Below, in pieces: positions 7,753 through 17,900 of a stretch of DNA of 64,000 nucleotides. Both the position numbers and the translations under genes were made by a program. Numbering within the stretch: position 1 is the stretch's first letter; the number at the start of each line of letters is the position of its first letter. Origin of the DNA: Streptomyces sp. NBC_01296 (GTDB lineage: Bacteria > Actinomycetota > Actinomycetes > Streptomycetales > Streptomycetaceae). Under the pieces are notes generated by a model. The model was not told where the DNA came from. It ran no database searches and saw only the letters and a list, made by a program, of their open reading frames with translations. Location: the NCBI RefSeq assembly GCF_035984415.1, contig NZ_CP130720.1, forward strand, positions 4,092,001-4,156,000, in the 5' to 3' direction.

Positions 7753-8988
7753 TCAGCCGAACCACTTCGGGTCGAGCGCGATCTGCTGCAGCTGCTCCAT
7801 CGTCAGGACCGGCTTGTCCCGGGTCGCGGGCTTGTTCTGGTTGCCGGTGTTGAAGGCGGAGACGACCACGCGTCGGCCGTCCGGCCGCAGCGTGTCGACG
7901 GTCCAGCAGACGACGTTCGCGCCGCCCTTCTCACCGGGCAGCTCCTCGGACTTCACCTTCGTGCCATCGGGCTGGGTGACGGCCCCGGCCCCGAAGCGGC
8001 CCTTGAGCAGCTCGCCCATGCCGGCCTGCACGTTGACCTGGACGAGCGACTGGCCCTTGCCGTCGTCGAGCACGACATAGCCGTAGTCCCCCTCTCCGCC
8101 CTTGCTGTCGACCGTGATCCCGCTCTTCGGCAGCAGGGACTCCAGTACCGCGGCGGCGCCCGATGCCGTGTCCGCCGGCCCGGCACCGGCATCCGGCGCG
8201 GCGGCGGGCAGGTCGCTCAGCGCCGGCCGCCACAGCGGCGAGGTCGCGAAGGCCTTCAGTTCGCCCGGGGTCAGCGGCGGATCGGTCCGTGAGACGGGCT
8301 GCCCCTTCTCGGCCGTAGCGTTCCACTCCTGTACGTCCACCTGGTAGCCCTGCGGGGTCACCAGCGTGGCCCGCCACAGCTTCGTGGGCTCCCGGCGGTC
8401 GGGGTACTCGTAGCCCCGGAAGACCATGAGCTTCGAGCCGTCCGCCAGCGTCTCGGCGGTGCAGCCGTCGAAGTCCTGGAGGTTCTCGTCGGGGCAGGCC
8501 ACGGACTGGGCCGCGCTCTGCCCCTTCGGTTCGACCCGCGCGAGATCGACTCCGAGGACCGCCGGGCCCTTCCCGTCGTCGTAGAGCCCGGAGACCCTCG
8601 GGTGGGCCGTCTCGCCCGTACCCCGCGCCTTGGCCCCGGACACCGTGCCACCGGGCAGCAGTTGCTTGAACACCCCGATCAGCTGATCGGCGGAGACGGC
8701 GCCGCCGCCGGTCTTCTCGTTCATCACCGGCGACTGCGTCGGGACGGCCGGCGGCGCGGCGACCGTCGTGCCGGAGCCGCCCGCGCCGTCGAAGAGGCCG
8801 CCGGTGTAGGCGCTGCCGCCGGCGATCAGCGCCAGGGCGACCACCGATCCGCCGACCACGGCGGCCCGGCGGCGCGCCACCAGCCGCCGTCCGCGCTGTT
8901 CACCGGCGGTGACGAGGGCGTGCGCGTCGGGCGAGAAGCCGTCCCCCGTACGCCGCAGGGCTTCGCTGAGCTCATCTTCAAAGGGCAT
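7753..8988 (-). CDS. single-pass membrane protein encoded with a sigma factor
   Basis: A 411-residue protein. A basic cytoplasmic N-terminus of about 45 residues is followed by one helix (AAVVGGSVVALALIAGGSAY, about residues 46-65) and a large extracellular domain rich in Gly, Pro and Ala. No zinc-binding anti-sigma motif (HxxxCxxC) is visible. It lies 62 bp downstream of a SigE-type sigma gene in the same direction. That position often belongs to a membrane partner of the sigma factor, so a signalling or anti-sigma role is plausible but unproven. ATG 8988 has GGAAGGAC upstream. Confidence 0.7.
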   Translation of the reverse strand: MPFEDELSEALRRTGDGFSPDAHALVTAGEQRGRRLVARRRAAVVGGSVVALALIAGGSAYTGGLFDGAGGSGTTVAAPPAVPTQSPVMNEKTGGGAVSADQLIGVFKQLLPGGTVSGAKARGTGETAHPRVSGLYDDGKGPAVLGVDLARVEPKGQSAAQSVACPDENLQDFDGCTAETLADGSKLMVFRGYEYPDRREPTKLWRATLVTPQGYQVDVQEWNATAEKGQPVSRTDPPLTPGELKAFATSPLWRPALSDLPAAAPDAGAGPADTASGAAAVLESLLPKSGITVDSKGGEGDYGYVVLDDGKGQSLVQVNVQAGMGELLKGRFGAGAVTQPDGTKVKSEELPGEKGGANVVCWTVDTLRPDGRRVVVSAFNTGNQNKPATRDKPVLTMEQLQQIALDPKWFG

Positions 8989-9050
8989 GCGGAACCAGTC
9001 CTTCCACCGAGTAGCAAGGGAAAAAGACGATCGAGGTGACGGTGCGGGGT

Positions 9051-9566
9051 TCAGAGACCGGCGAACTCGCTGAGTGAACCGCCCAGTTGAGCCCGCAGTC
9101 GACCCAACGCCCGTGTGGTGCGGGTCCGCACCGCCGCCGAGGTGGCGTTCATCGCGTCGGCGGTCTCCTCCACGCTGCGGTCCTCCCAGTACCGCAGCAC
9201 GAGCACCGCCCGGTCCTTCGGCGCCAGCCGCCCCAGCGCCTCCAGCAGCGTCAGCCGCAGCGCCGGATCGCCGCCGCCGGCCGCCGGCGCGCCGGACTCG
9301 GGGAACTCCCCGACCGGGCGCTCCCCCGCCGATCTGCGCCGCTGGTGCGTCAGGAAGGCCCGTACGAGCACGGTCTGCGCGTACGCCGCCGGGTTGTCGA
9401 TACGGGAGATCCGCCCCCAGAGCAGGTACATCCGCCCCAGGGTCTCCTGCACCAGGTCCTCCGCGAGGTGCGTGTCCCCGCTGGTCAGCAGACAGGCCGA
9501 CCGGTACAGATGCCCCGACCGGCCCGCCGCGAACTCGCGGAACCCATCCCTGCGCCCCTCCCGCAT
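9051..9566 (-). CDS. SigE-family (ECF) RNA polymerase sigma factor
   Basis: A 171-residue two-domain sigma factor. Region 2 covers about residues 8-75 (LYRSACLLTSGDTHLAEDLVQETL, in pieces, then NPAAYAQTVLVRAF). Region 4 covers about 105-160 (LEALGRLAPKDRAVLVLRYWEDRSV, in pieces, then AVRTRTTRALGRLR). The size and the DLVQETL signature fit the actinobacterial SigE family of ECF factors. ATG 9566 is preceded by GAGGGGGAG. It is followed by a membrane protein gene and preceded 56 bp upstream by a GNAT gene on the same strand, so a four-gene transcript starting at the serine hydrolase is possible. Confidence 0.88.
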   Translation of the reverse strand: MREGRRDGFREFAAGRSGHLYRSACLLTSGDTHLAEDLVQETLGRMYLLWGRISRIDNPAAYAQTVLVRAFLTHQRRRSAGERPVGEFPESGAPAAGGGDPALRLTLLEALGRLAPKDRAVLVLRYWEDRSVEETADAMNATSAAVRTRTTRALGRLRAQLGGSLSEFAGL

Positions 9567-9622
9567 TCACTCCCCCTCGCGTCCGTCTCACCCCAATGAC
9601 GCGACGGCGGTGCCGGAATGTT

Positions 9623-10090
9623 TCACCCCAGCCCGTGGAAGTAGACGTGTAACGCGTCGCGTTCAAAACCCTCCGCCTCGTAGAGGCTCTGCGCGACGCG
9701 GTTGTCGTACGCGGTCTCCAGCTGCACCCCGGCCGCCCCGGCCTCCCGGGCCCGGCGCAGCACGTCGCGCAGCAGCGCCCGCCCGGCGCCGGTGCGGCGG
9801 CCGGACGGGTCGACGTACAGGTCGCTCAGGATCCACACCGGCCGCAGGGCGAGCGACGAGAAGGTCCGGTAGACCTGCGCGAACCCGACCGTGCCGGCCC
9901 CCGGCACATCGGCGAGCAGCACCAGGGACTCGCCGGCCCGGATCCGCTGGGCGAGGAAGGCGCGGGGCCGGTCCGGGTCCTCGACCTTCACCTCGTAGAA
10001 GTCGAGGTACCCGCGGAACAGCGCGGCCGCGACGTCGACGTCCCCGTCCCGGTCCCCTGCAACGCGCACCACCACCTTCACCTCGTCCAT
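9623..10090 (-). CDS. GNAT-family N-acetyltransferase
   Basis: A 155-residue acetyltransferase of single GNAT domain length. The acetyl-CoA-binding motif A is DLYVDPSGRRTGAGRALL (about residues 90-107), followed by LETAYDNRVAQSLYEAEGF, the usual motif B. The acceptor substrate cannot be told from sequence. Its ATG at 10090 is only 4 bp past the stop of the upstream serine hydrolase, with GAGGGC just before it, so the two are very likely cotranscribed and translationally coupled. Confidence 0.85.
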   Translation of the reverse strand: MDEVKVVVRVAGDRDGDVDVAAALFRGYLDFYEVKVEDPDRPRAFLAQRIRAGESLVLLADVPGAGTVGFAQVYRTFSSLALRPVWILSDLYVDPSGRRTGAGRALLRDVLRRAREAGAAGVQLETAYDNRVAQSLYEAEGFERDALHVYFHGLG

Positions 10091-10094
10091 GCCC

Positions 10095-11342
10095 TCAGTG
10101 TCCGGTGACGGGCTGCGCGGGCAGGCTGAAGACGTGGTCCGGAGTGACGATCTTGGTGATCGCCTCGCCGAACAGGGTGCTGGGCTCGGAACCCTCGTAG
10201 GAGATGTCCGTGTTCAGCGTCAGCGCCAGCGTGGCCTTCGCCTGAGGCAGGTACACGACCAGCGCCTGGTAGCCGGGCAGCGAGCCGTTGTGGCCGATCC
10301 AGCCCTGGACGTTGAAGATGCCCAGGCCGTAGCCGGTGCCGGGCAGCGCCTCGACGACATTCAGGCGCTCGGCCTGGGTGGCGGGCTTCAGCAGCGTGCC
10401 CGTGGCCAACACCCTCGCCCAGGTCTTCAGGTCGGCGAGATCGGAGATCATGGCGCCGGCCGCCCAGCCCCAGGAGGGGTTCCAGTCGGCCGCGTCCTCG
10501 ACCTTCCCGGTGGCGGTCTGGTCCGTGTACCCCTGGGAGTGCGGAGTCGGGAACTCCGCGCCGACGGGGAAGAGCGTGTGCCGCAGACCGGCGGGGCGGA
10601 CGACCTTCTGGTTGATGTAGGCGTCGAGCTTCTGCCCGCTCTGCTTCTCCACCACCAGCCCCAGCAGGATCAGGTTGGTGTTGCAGTAGTAGAACTTCGC
10701 GTTGGGCTCGAACAGCACCGGGTGCTTGAAGGAGTACGCGAGCAACTCCTGCGGGGTGAAGGGCCGTCGGGGATTGCTGGTCAGCGCCTTGAAGAAACCT
10801 TCGTCCTCAGAGTAGTTGAACAGCCCGCTCCGCATCCCGGCGAGCTCGCGCAGCGTGATCCGGTCCCCGTTGGGCACCCCGGACACGTACTTGCCGATGG
10901 GGTCGTCCAGCCCGACCTTGCCCTGGTCGACCAGCTGGAGCAGGGCGGTCACGGTGAAGGTCTTGGTCACGCTGCCGATGCGCATGTTCATGTCCGTGCT
11001 GATCGCCCGGCCGGTGGCCTTGTCGGCGACACCGAAGGCCCGCACGTAGTCACCCTTGCCGGGGGCCGAGAGCGACACCATCACCCCGGGTATCCGGGCC
11101 TCGCTCATCACCTTCCGGACGGCATCGTCCAACTGCCGTGCCACGGCGGGGGTGAGCTGCGGGAACTCCCCGTCGGCGGCGACCGGTCCCGACGGAGAGG
11201 CGCCGACGGCAGCCGGGGCCGAAGCCGAGGCGCTGGAGGCGACCGACGTATCCAGGGCGTATCCCGCCCCCACCCCCAGAGGCACCACCACCAGGCCCAC
11301 TGCGGCCGCCCCCACCGCCACTTTGCGCAACCGTGTCGACAT
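10095..11342 (-). CDS. secreted serine hydrolase (beta-lactamase / DD-peptidase superfamily)
   Basis: A 415-residue exported enzyme. The N-terminus has basic residues and then a hydrophobic segment (VGAAAVGLVVVPLGVGAGYA). Class C-like active-site motifs follow: SVTK in IGSVTKTFT (nucleophile Ser and Lys), YCN in YYCNTN, and HNG near the C-terminus in place of KTG. This set is typical of D-alanyl-D-alanine carboxypeptidase/esterase-type proteins that act outside the membrane; the true substrate is open. ATG 11342 has a perfect AGGAGG 5 nt upstream. It leads the GNAT gene by 4 bp. Confidence 0.88.
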   Translation of the reverse strand: MSTRLRKVAVGAAAVGLVVVPLGVGAGYALDTSVASSASASAPAAVGASPSGPVAADGEFPQLTPAVARQLDDAVRKVMSEARIPGVMVSLSAPGKGDYVRAFGVADKATGRAISTDMNMRIGSVTKTFTVTALLQLVDQGKVGLDDPIGKYVSGVPNGDRITLRELAGMRSGLFNYSEDEGFFKALTSNPRRPFTPQELLAYSFKHPVLFEPNAKFYYCNTNLILLGLVVEKQSGQKLDAYINQKVVRPAGLRHTLFPVGAEFPTPHSQGYTDQTATGKVEDAADWNPSWGWAAGAMISDLADLKTWARVLATGTLLKPATQAERLNVVEALPGTGYGLGIFNVQGWIGHNGSLPGYQALVVYLPQAKATLALTLNTDISYEGSEPSTLFGEAITKIVTPDHVFSLPAQPVTGH

Positions 11343-11538
11343 CCCGGCCTCCTGCCACGCGTCGCCCAGGTCCAGCCTTCCCAACCTAGCCCCGCCCCGC
11401 CCCCCGAGCGACCGGGGCCCCTCCGGGCCCCCGAACCCCCAGGTCACCCTCCCCCGGCGGGATCGACGCCCTCCCCCGCAGAACCCGGCGATCCCACACC
11501 GCAAGGAGCCGCACCGGCCAGCCGCGTCAGGACATAGC

Positions 11539-11575
11539 AAAAGCCCCAGGTCACGGCGAGTGAGTCCTGGGGCTT
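11539..11575 (-). terminator. terminator of the tRNA-Thr transcript
   Basis: A 10-bp stem (AAGCCCCAGG / CCTGGGGCTT) lies just past the tRNA 3' end on the minus strand and is followed by TTTTGCTAT. This is the classical intrinsic terminator form. Confidence 0.85.
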
Positions 11576-11581
11576 CTACAG

Positions 11582-11655
11582 AGCCGCCTTCGGGATTCGA
11601 ACCCGAGACCTACGCATTACGAGTGCGTTGCTCTGGCCAGCTGAGCTAAGGCGGC
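11582..11655 (-). tRNA. tRNA-Thr (anticodon CGT)
   Basis: This 74-nt sequence folds as a standard tRNA. The acceptor stem is GCCGCCT/AGGCGGC with T as discriminator base. The D arm contains TTAGCTCAGCTGG, and the T arm is GGGTTCGAATCCC. The anticodon stem ACGCA/TGCGT encloses the loop CTCGTAA, giving anticodon CGT, which reads ACG (Thr). CCA is not encoded. It is a single tRNA gene with its own terminator. Confidence 0.96.
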
Positions 11656-11793
11656 ACCGCTGGTCAGACAAGTGTTTCCTCGAAGAGGAGCTCTCATCAG
11701 CAGCGGCGCCAAGTCTACAGGCTGAAACGGGGTGCCCTGAACCATGTTTTGGAGGGGCGGGATGCCTGGCCGATATCGGGATCAATGGGTGAT

Positions 11794-11826
11794 GTCCGGT
11801 CCGCCCGGGGCATGGGCGGACCGGAC
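11794..11826 (-). terminator. terminator after the secreted peptidase gene
   Basis: A perfect 13-bp stem (GTCCGGTCCGCCC / GGGCGGACCGGAC) with a 7-nt loop lies 30 bp past the stop codon of the alpha/beta hydrolase on the minus strand. No T-run follows, as is usual in this G+C-rich genome. Confidence 0.7.
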
Positions 11827-11855
11827 GGCCGGGCCGATCGACGGGAGGCAGGGCG

Positions 11856-13424
11856 TCAGGTGCACTTCTTGCCGTCCTTGGGCGGAGTTCCCGTCAGCAG
11901 GTACGTGTTGATCGCCGTGTCGATGCAGGAACTGCCGCGGCCGTACGCCGTGTGCCCGTCGCCGTCGTACGTGAGCAGGACGCCCGAGTCGAGCTGCTGC
12001 GCCAGCGCCTGGGCCCACTTGTACGGGGTCGCCGGGTCCCGGACGGTGCCGACCACCACGATCGGCGGGGCGCCCTTCGCGCTCAGGGCGCGGGCCGTGC
12101 CGGTGGCCTTGACCGGCCAGTACGTGCAGTTCAGCGAGGCCCAGGCAAGGCCTGCGCCGAACACCGGGGAGGCCTTCTGGAAGGAGGGCACGGCCGTGTC
12201 GACCGCCTCCGGGCCGGTGAAGGCGGGGGGCTGGTCGAGGCAGTTCACCGCGGCGTTCGCGAACATCAGGTTCGCGTACTTGCCGTCCGGCTCCCGCTCG
12301 TAATAGCTGTCGGCGAGGGCGAGCAGAGCGGACCCGTCGCCGTTCATCGCCGCCGTCAGCGCCTCGCGCAGCTGCGGCCACGCACTCTCGTCGTACAGCG
12401 CCGCGATCACCCCGGTCGTGGCGAGGGACTCGCCCAGCGGGCGGTCCGGATCGCCGCTGGGCACGGGCTGGGCGTCGACCTTGCGGAAGAACTCCTGGAG
12501 CTGCCCCGCCATCGCCTCCGGCCCGCCCTTGCCGAGCGGGCAGTCGGGCTGCTTCGCGCAGTCCTTGGTGAAGGAGCGCAGGGCCGTCTCGAAGCCCCCG
12601 GTCTGGTCCCGGTTCAGATCGAGCGCCGGAAGGGAGGGATCGATCGCACCGTCCAGGACGAGCCGGCCGACCCGGCCGGGGAAGAGGTCCGCGTACGTCG
12701 CCCCGAGCAGGGTTCCGTACGAGGCGCCGACGTACATCAGCTTCTCGTCGCCCAGCGCCGCCCGGAGCACGTCCATGTCGCGGGCGGCCTCGACGGTGGA
12801 GACGTGCGGCAGGACCCGCTGCGAGCGGGTCTGGCAGCCGGCCGCGAACTCCTTGAACGCGGCCACCAGCTCGGCCCGCTCCGCAGCGTCGTCCGGCGTC
12901 TGGTCCACCTGCGTGAACTTGTCCATCTCCGGCCCGGTCAGGCACTGGACCGGGCTGCTGCGGTCCACCCCGCGCGGGTCGAAGGACACCATGTCGTACT
13001 GGGCGCGGACGGGGGCCGGGTACCCCACGCCCGCGTACGACTGGAGGTAGCCGATGCCGGAGCCGCCGGGGCCGCCCGGGTTGACCACGAGCGAGCCCAG
13101 CCGCTTGCCGGGCCCCGTGGCCTGGCGGCGGGCCACGGCGATGTCCACGTCCTGGCCGGACTCGGGGTGCGCGTAGTCCAGCGGTGCCTTCATCGTGGCG
13201 CACTGGAACCCGGGGACACCGCACTCCCGCCAGCTCAGCTTCTGCTCGTAGTACGAGCGCAGCGCGGCCGGGACCGCGGTCGGGGCTGCCGACCGGGCAG
13301 CGCCCCCGGCCGAGGACGCGGCGGCGCTCGGTCCTCCCGACCCGGCCGAGGTGCACCCGGAGAGCAGCAGCCCGGCAGCTGCGATCACGGTTCCGGTGGT
13401 ACGCAGCAGGCGACTGGTGTCCAT
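11856..13424 (-). CDS. secreted tripeptidyl-aminopeptidase-like alpha/beta hydrolase (lipoprotein)
   Basis: A 522-residue lipoprotein. The signal peptide ends in the lipobox LLSGC (Cys about residue 24). The mature part is an alpha/beta hydrolase with oxyanion segment NPGGPGGSG, nucleophile elbow GASYG (Ser near residue 235) and catalytic His in YDGDGHTAYG. A TAP-like C-terminal domain is present. Streptomyces Tap/Slp proteases of this type remove short peptides from the N-termini of secreted proteins. Length and motifs fit that family. It is monocistronic, with its own terminator and a palindrome 147 bp upstream. Confidence 0.88.
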   Translation of the reverse strand: MDTSRLLRTTGTVIAAAGLLLSGCTSAGSGGPSAAASSAGGAARSAAPTAVPAALRSYYEQKLSWRECGVPGFQCATMKAPLDYAHPESGQDVDIAVARRQATGPGKRLGSLVVNPGGPGGSGIGYLQSYAGVGYPAPVRAQYDMVSFDPRGVDRSSPVQCLTGPEMDKFTQVDQTPDDAAERAELVAAFKEFAAGCQTRSQRVLPHVSTVEAARDMDVLRAALGDEKLMYVGASYGTLLGATYADLFPGRVGRLVLDGAIDPSLPALDLNRDQTGGFETALRSFTKDCAKQPDCPLGKGGPEAMAGQLQEFFRKVDAQPVPSGDPDRPLGESLATTGVIAALYDESAWPQLREALTAAMNGDGSALLALADSYYEREPDGKYANLMFANAAVNCLDQPPAFTGPEAVDTAVPSFQKASPVFGAGLAWASLNCTYWPVKATGTARALSAKGAPPIVVVGTVRDPATPYKWAQALAQQLDSGVLLTYDGDGHTAYGRGSSCIDTAINTYLLTGTPPKDGKKCT

Positions 13425-13570
13425 CCTCGGAGCCTACGTGCTGCCGGGCGACCCGGCCCGGGAGTGCCCGCGCCGACCGGCCGCCCGCCACCCGGGGGCG
13501 CGCCGCAGCCCCGCCCTGATCCCGCAGTACCCGGCCCGACCTCGGCGGATCGCTCATACGGGTGAAACGG

Positions 13571-13584
13571 TCAACCGCGGTTGA
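13571..13584. promoter_or_regulatory. 14-bp perfect palindrome (TCAACCGCGGTTGA)
   Basis: This palindrome lies in the 187-bp gap between the holB stop and the start of the peptidase lipoprotein gene, 147 bp upstream of the latter. It could be a regulator site or part of the holB end. No protein can be assigned to it. Confidence 0.35.
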
Positions 13585-13611
13585 AGGCGCGGCCGCCCGG
13601 TGCGGGGCGGC

Positions 13612-14823
13612 TCAGCCCGCGCGCAGCGACATCGTCATCGCCTCGACCGCGAGGAGCGGGGCCACGTTGCGGTCCAGGGCATTGCGGCAGGCGATGATCG
13701 CCTCGATCCGGCGCAGGGTGCGCTCCGGTCCGGACGCTCGGGCGATCCGGTCCAGGTCGGGCCGCATCTCCTCGTTCGCGATCGCCAGCGAGGAGCCGAG
13801 CTGGAGGGCCAGCACGTCCCGGTAGAAGCCGGTGAGGTCGGTGAGCGCCAGGTCGAGCGTGTCGCGCTGGGTACGGGTGCGGCGGCGCTTCTGCCGGTCC
13901 TCGAGCTCCTTCATCACGCCCGCCGTGCCGCGCGGCATCCGGCCGCCGGTGCCGGCCCCGGCGCCGAGCGCGGCCCTCAGGTCCTCGGTCTCCTTGGTGT
14001 CGACCTCCTCCGCGACCTGCTTGGCGTCCTCGGCGGCGGCGTCGACCAGCTCCTGGGCGGCCTTGAGGCAGCCGCCCACGTCGTCGATGCGGAGCGGGAG
14101 CTTCAGCACGGCGGCACGGCGGGCGCGGGCGGCCTCGTCCTGCGCGAGCCGGCGGGCCCGGCCGATGTGGCCCTGCGTCGCGCGCGCCGCGGCGGCGGCG
14201 ACGGCGGGATCGATGCCGTCGCGCCGGACCAGCACATCGGCGACGGCGGAGACGGGCGGGGTACGCAGGGTCAGGTGGCGGCAGCGGGAGCGGATGGTGG
14301 GCAGCACATCCTCCAGAGAGGGCGCGCACAGCAGCCACACGGTCCGCGGAGCGGGCTCCTCCACGGCCTTCAGGAGCACGTTGCCCGCCCCCTCGGTCAG
14401 CCGGTCGGCGTCCTCGAGGACGATGACCTGCCAGCGGCCCACGGCAGGGGAGAGCTGCGCCCGGCGGACCAGCTCGCGGGTCTCCTTCACGCCGATGGAC
14501 AGCAGATCGGTACGGACGATCTCCACATCGGCGTGCGTACCGACCACGGTGGTGTGGCAGCCGTCGCAGAACCCGCAGCCCGGCTCGCCCCCGAGGGCGC
14601 GGTCGGGGCTGGTGCACTGCAGGGCGGCCGCGAAGGCCCGGGCGGCGGTGGACCGCCCGGAGCCGGGCGGCCCGGTGAACAGCCAGGCGTGGGTCATCCT
14701 GGACGCGGCGGGCGGCGGCGTCCGGGCCTCGACGGCGGTGACCAGGGCGTCGGCGTCACGGGCGGCGGCGGCCAGCTGCGACTGCACCCGCTCCTGTCCC
14801 ACCAGGTCGTCCCATACGGGCAT
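13612..14823 (-). CDS. holB: DNA polymerase III subunit delta-prime
   Basis: A 403-residue clamp-loader subunit. An AAA+ domain begins at once (VWDDLVGQERV). Its P-loop-like GPPGSGRST has Arg where ATPase subunits have Lys, normal for the non-hydrolysing delta-prime. A zinc-binding CGFCDGC cluster, the sensor LLKAVEEP and the SRC motif (IRSRCRHL) follow. It works with tau/gamma and delta to load the beta clamp. The start is ATG 14823; GTG 14832 in frame is possible. It is downstream of tmk on the same strand after 101 bp. holB-tmk adjacency is common in actinobacteria. Confidence 0.9.
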   Translation of the reverse strand: MPVWDDLVGQERVQSQLAAAARDADALVTAVEARTPPPAASRMTHAWLFTGPPGSGRSTAARAFAAALQCTSPDRALGGEPGCGFCDGCHTTVVGTHADVEIVRTDLLSIGVKETRELVRRAQLSPAVGRWQVIVLEDADRLTEGAGNVLLKAVEEPAPRTVWLLCAPSLEDVLPTIRSRCRHLTLRTPPVSAVADVLVRRDGIDPAVAAAAARATQGHIGRARRLAQDEAARARRAAVLKLPLRIDDVGGCLKAAQELVDAAAEDAKQVAEEVDTKETEDLRAALGAGAGTGGRMPRGTAGVMKELEDRQKRRRTRTQRDTLDLALTDLTGFYRDVLALQLGSSLAIANEEMRPDLDRIARASGPERTLRRIEAIIACRNALDRNVAPLLAVEAMTMSLRAG

Positions 14824-14924
14824 CCCGCCCACCGCCTTTCACCGGCCGTCTTCCCTTGGCCGTCCGTGCCGCTCGTCCTGCTCGCGCCCGCCCCCAGTGT
14901 GGCGTGCGCCACCGACAATCCCCG

Positions 14925-17900
14925 TCAGCGGCGGCGCGGACCGCCCTCTTCGTCCTCGTCGTCCCGGCGCCGGCCCAGCAGCTCGTCCGCCAGGGTCGGC
15001 AGATCGTCCAGCGGGGTCTCTTCGGCCCAGGCGGACCGCGGCCGGCTCGGCCGCGCCGGCTGACCCGGCTGGCTCTGCGCGCTCGGGCCGCCGTCGTCGC
15101 CGAGGAGCGGGAGCTCGCGGGTCACGTCGTCGCCGGAGTCCCGGAAGATGCCCGGCGGCACCCGGTCGGCCGGGCTCTCTTCCGGACGCCGGGCCGTCGG
15201 CCGCGTGGCGGAGCGGGCCTGGCCGGCCGGAGCCTGACCGGCCGGCGGGCTCGTTCGGGACGGGCGTACGGGCGGCAGGACCGCCGTCTCGTCGGTCGCG
15301 CCGGCCGCCGGGACGGCGGGCAGCACCGAGGTCTCCGCCGCCGGGTCGATCTTCGGCACGGGGACCGTCTGGGTCACGTCGTCCGGCTGGACGACCCGCT
15401 TGACCAGCGGGGTCTCCACCGTCACCGCGTCGTCCGGGAGCGGCTCCTTGGTCATCGCCACCTTGGGGGCGGGAGCCTTGGCAGGAACAGCCGGAGCCGG
15501 GGCGGGCGAAGGCGCAGGAGCCGGAGCCACGGCAGGGGCCGAAGCCGCCGCCGCGGCCTGGGCAGCCGCCGCGGCCGCCGAGGCCTCCGCCAGCCGGCGC
15601 GCCTCCTCGGCCCTGAGCAGGGCCTCCTCGGCACGCCGCTGCTTCTCCAGCCGCCGCTCCTCGGCCTCGGCACGCAGCCGGGCCTCTTCCTCCGCCTGCT
15701 TGCGCAGCCGCTCCGCCTCCGCAGCGCGGGCCTTCTCCTCGGCCTCCACGCGCAGCCGCTCGGCCTCGGCCCTGGCGCGGGCCTCCTCCTCGGCGCGCAG
15801 CCGCTCCTCCTCCGCCCTGCGGGCGGCCTCGGCCTCGGCCTTGATCCGGGCGGCTTCGGCCTCGGCCTTCAGCCGGGCTTCCTCCTCGGCCCGCAGCCGC
15901 TCTGCCTCGGCCTTGCGGGCCGCCTCTTCCTCGGCCCTGCGCCGGGCGTCCTCCTCGGCCTTGCGCCGGGCCTCGGCCTGGGCCGCCACCTCGGCCTCCG
16001 AGAGCGGAAGCATCCGGTCCAGGCGGTGGCGCACGACGGTGCTCACGGACTCCGGGTCCTGACCGGCGTCGACCACCAGGTAGCGCCCGGGGTCGGCCGC
16101 GGCCAGCGTCAGGAAGCCGGCCCGCACCCGCTGGTGGAACTCGGCCGGCTCCGACTCCAGCCGGTCCGGGGCCTCGGTGAACCGCTCGCGGGCCGCCTCC
16201 GGCGACACGTCGAGCAACACGGTCAGGTTCGGGACGAGCCCGTCGGTGGCCCAGCGCGAGATCCGGGCGATCTCGGTCGGGGACAGGTCGCGCCCGGCGC
16301 CCTGGTAGGCCACCGAGGAGTCGATGTAGCGGTCGGAGATGACGACCGCACCGCGCTCCAGGGCGGGCCGGACGACGGTGTCCACGTGCTCCGCGCGGTC
16401 GGCGGCGTACAGCAGCGCCTCGGCGCGGTTCGACAGCCCGGCCGAGGAGACGTCGAGCAGGATCGAGCGGAGCCGCTTGCCGACCGGGGTGGCCCCCGGC
16501 TCGCGGGTCACGACGACCTCGTGGCCCTTGCCCCGTATCCAGTCGGCCAGCGCCTCGACCTGGGTGGACTTGCCGGCGCCGTCGCCGCCCTCCAGGGCGA
16601 TGAAGAACCCGGCGTCGGACGCGGCCTGCACCGGCTCCCCGCCGCGCAGCGCCTCGCGCAGGTCGCGGCGCAGCGGTACGCCGCTGCGGTCGTCGGCCTT
16701 GGCGAGCACCACCACGCCGACGGGCAGCAGCAGGGCGCCGACCAGCATCAGGGTGAAGGCGGCCCCGCCGTGCGCGAAGACGACGTCCCCGCCGGCCAGC
16801 CGGTGCGGGCCGATCCCCGCGGCCAGGACCGGGGCGAGGACGGCGCCGATGCCCACGGCCACCCGTACGACGGCCTGCAGGTGCTCGGTGACCCGGGCCC
16901 TGCGGAACTCCTCGGTCTCCTGGTCCAGCAGGGTGTGCCCGGTGTTGGCGGCCACGCCCGCGGCGGTGCCGGCGAGCAGCGACAGGAACAGCACGGTCGC
17001 CGTGTCCGGGACCAGCCCGGTCAGCAGCAGCGCGAGCCCGGCCACCACGATGGCCAGGGCCAGCAGCCGGCGCCGGGACAGCGCGGGGAGCATCTTGCCG
17101 GCCTGGGTGGCGCGGATGCCGGCGGCGGTACCGCCGAGCAGGGCCAGGACGAGCAGGGCGAAGGTGGCGGGGCCGCCGCCCAGGTCGAAGGCGTGCAGGA
17201 CGGCCACGGCGGCGGCGCTGGACACGGCCCCGGCGACGGCGGCGCAGGCCAGCACGAGCAGCGGAATGGCCCCCGTACGGCCCTTCTCCGGGCGGTCCCC
17301 CACCTTGGGGGCCCGCAGGCCCTCCAGCGGGGAACGGGGACGCGGGGTCTTCGCCGTGGGCAGCACCAGCGGGAGCAGCAGCGAGACGGACGCCGCGAAC
17401 AGGCCGGAGGCCACGTACGAGCCGAGGGCGGCCTGGTTCTCGGCGAACCAGTCCACGCCGAGGCCGAGGGCCTTGCCGACGAGGGTCGCGGCGAGCAGCA
17501 CGGCGGCGGCGACGGGCATCGCGGCGAAGGACGTCCGCAGGTTCAGCCGGCGCAGCGCGTCGAGGTGGTCCGGCAGCGGGCGTACGGTCGCCCCCTCCGG
17601 CGGCGGCGAGGGCAGCAGGGCGGGAGCCGCGCTGTCCTTGGCCAGGGCCCACAGCCGCTCGGCGACGCCGGAGACGAAGACGGTGGCCAGCAGCGCGGTC
17701 AGCGCGTGGGCCGGGATCCAGTCGAGCCAGAGCGGGGCGACGACGAAGAGGCCGAGCCGGATCCCGTCGGCGCCGATCATCGTCCAGCGGCGGTCCAGCT
17801 TGCCGCCGGCCTCCTTCGGAGCGAGGAGCTTGGCGAGCGGCCCGAGCAGTACGGCGCCGAAGAGCAGGGTGGCGAGGATCCGGACGCCGAACACGGCGGC

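Noticed and set aside
4734..7853. Very long open frame on the plus strand covering the DUF2786 gene and the DNA polymerase
   Set aside because: It lies antisense to one real gene and out of frame with another, and its translation is Arg/Pro/Gly low complexity. Long stop-free shadows are normal at this G+C content.
11582..11655. tRNA gene as integration site of a mobile element
   Set aside because: I see no integrase, no direct repeat of the tRNA 3' end and ordinary core genes on both sides.
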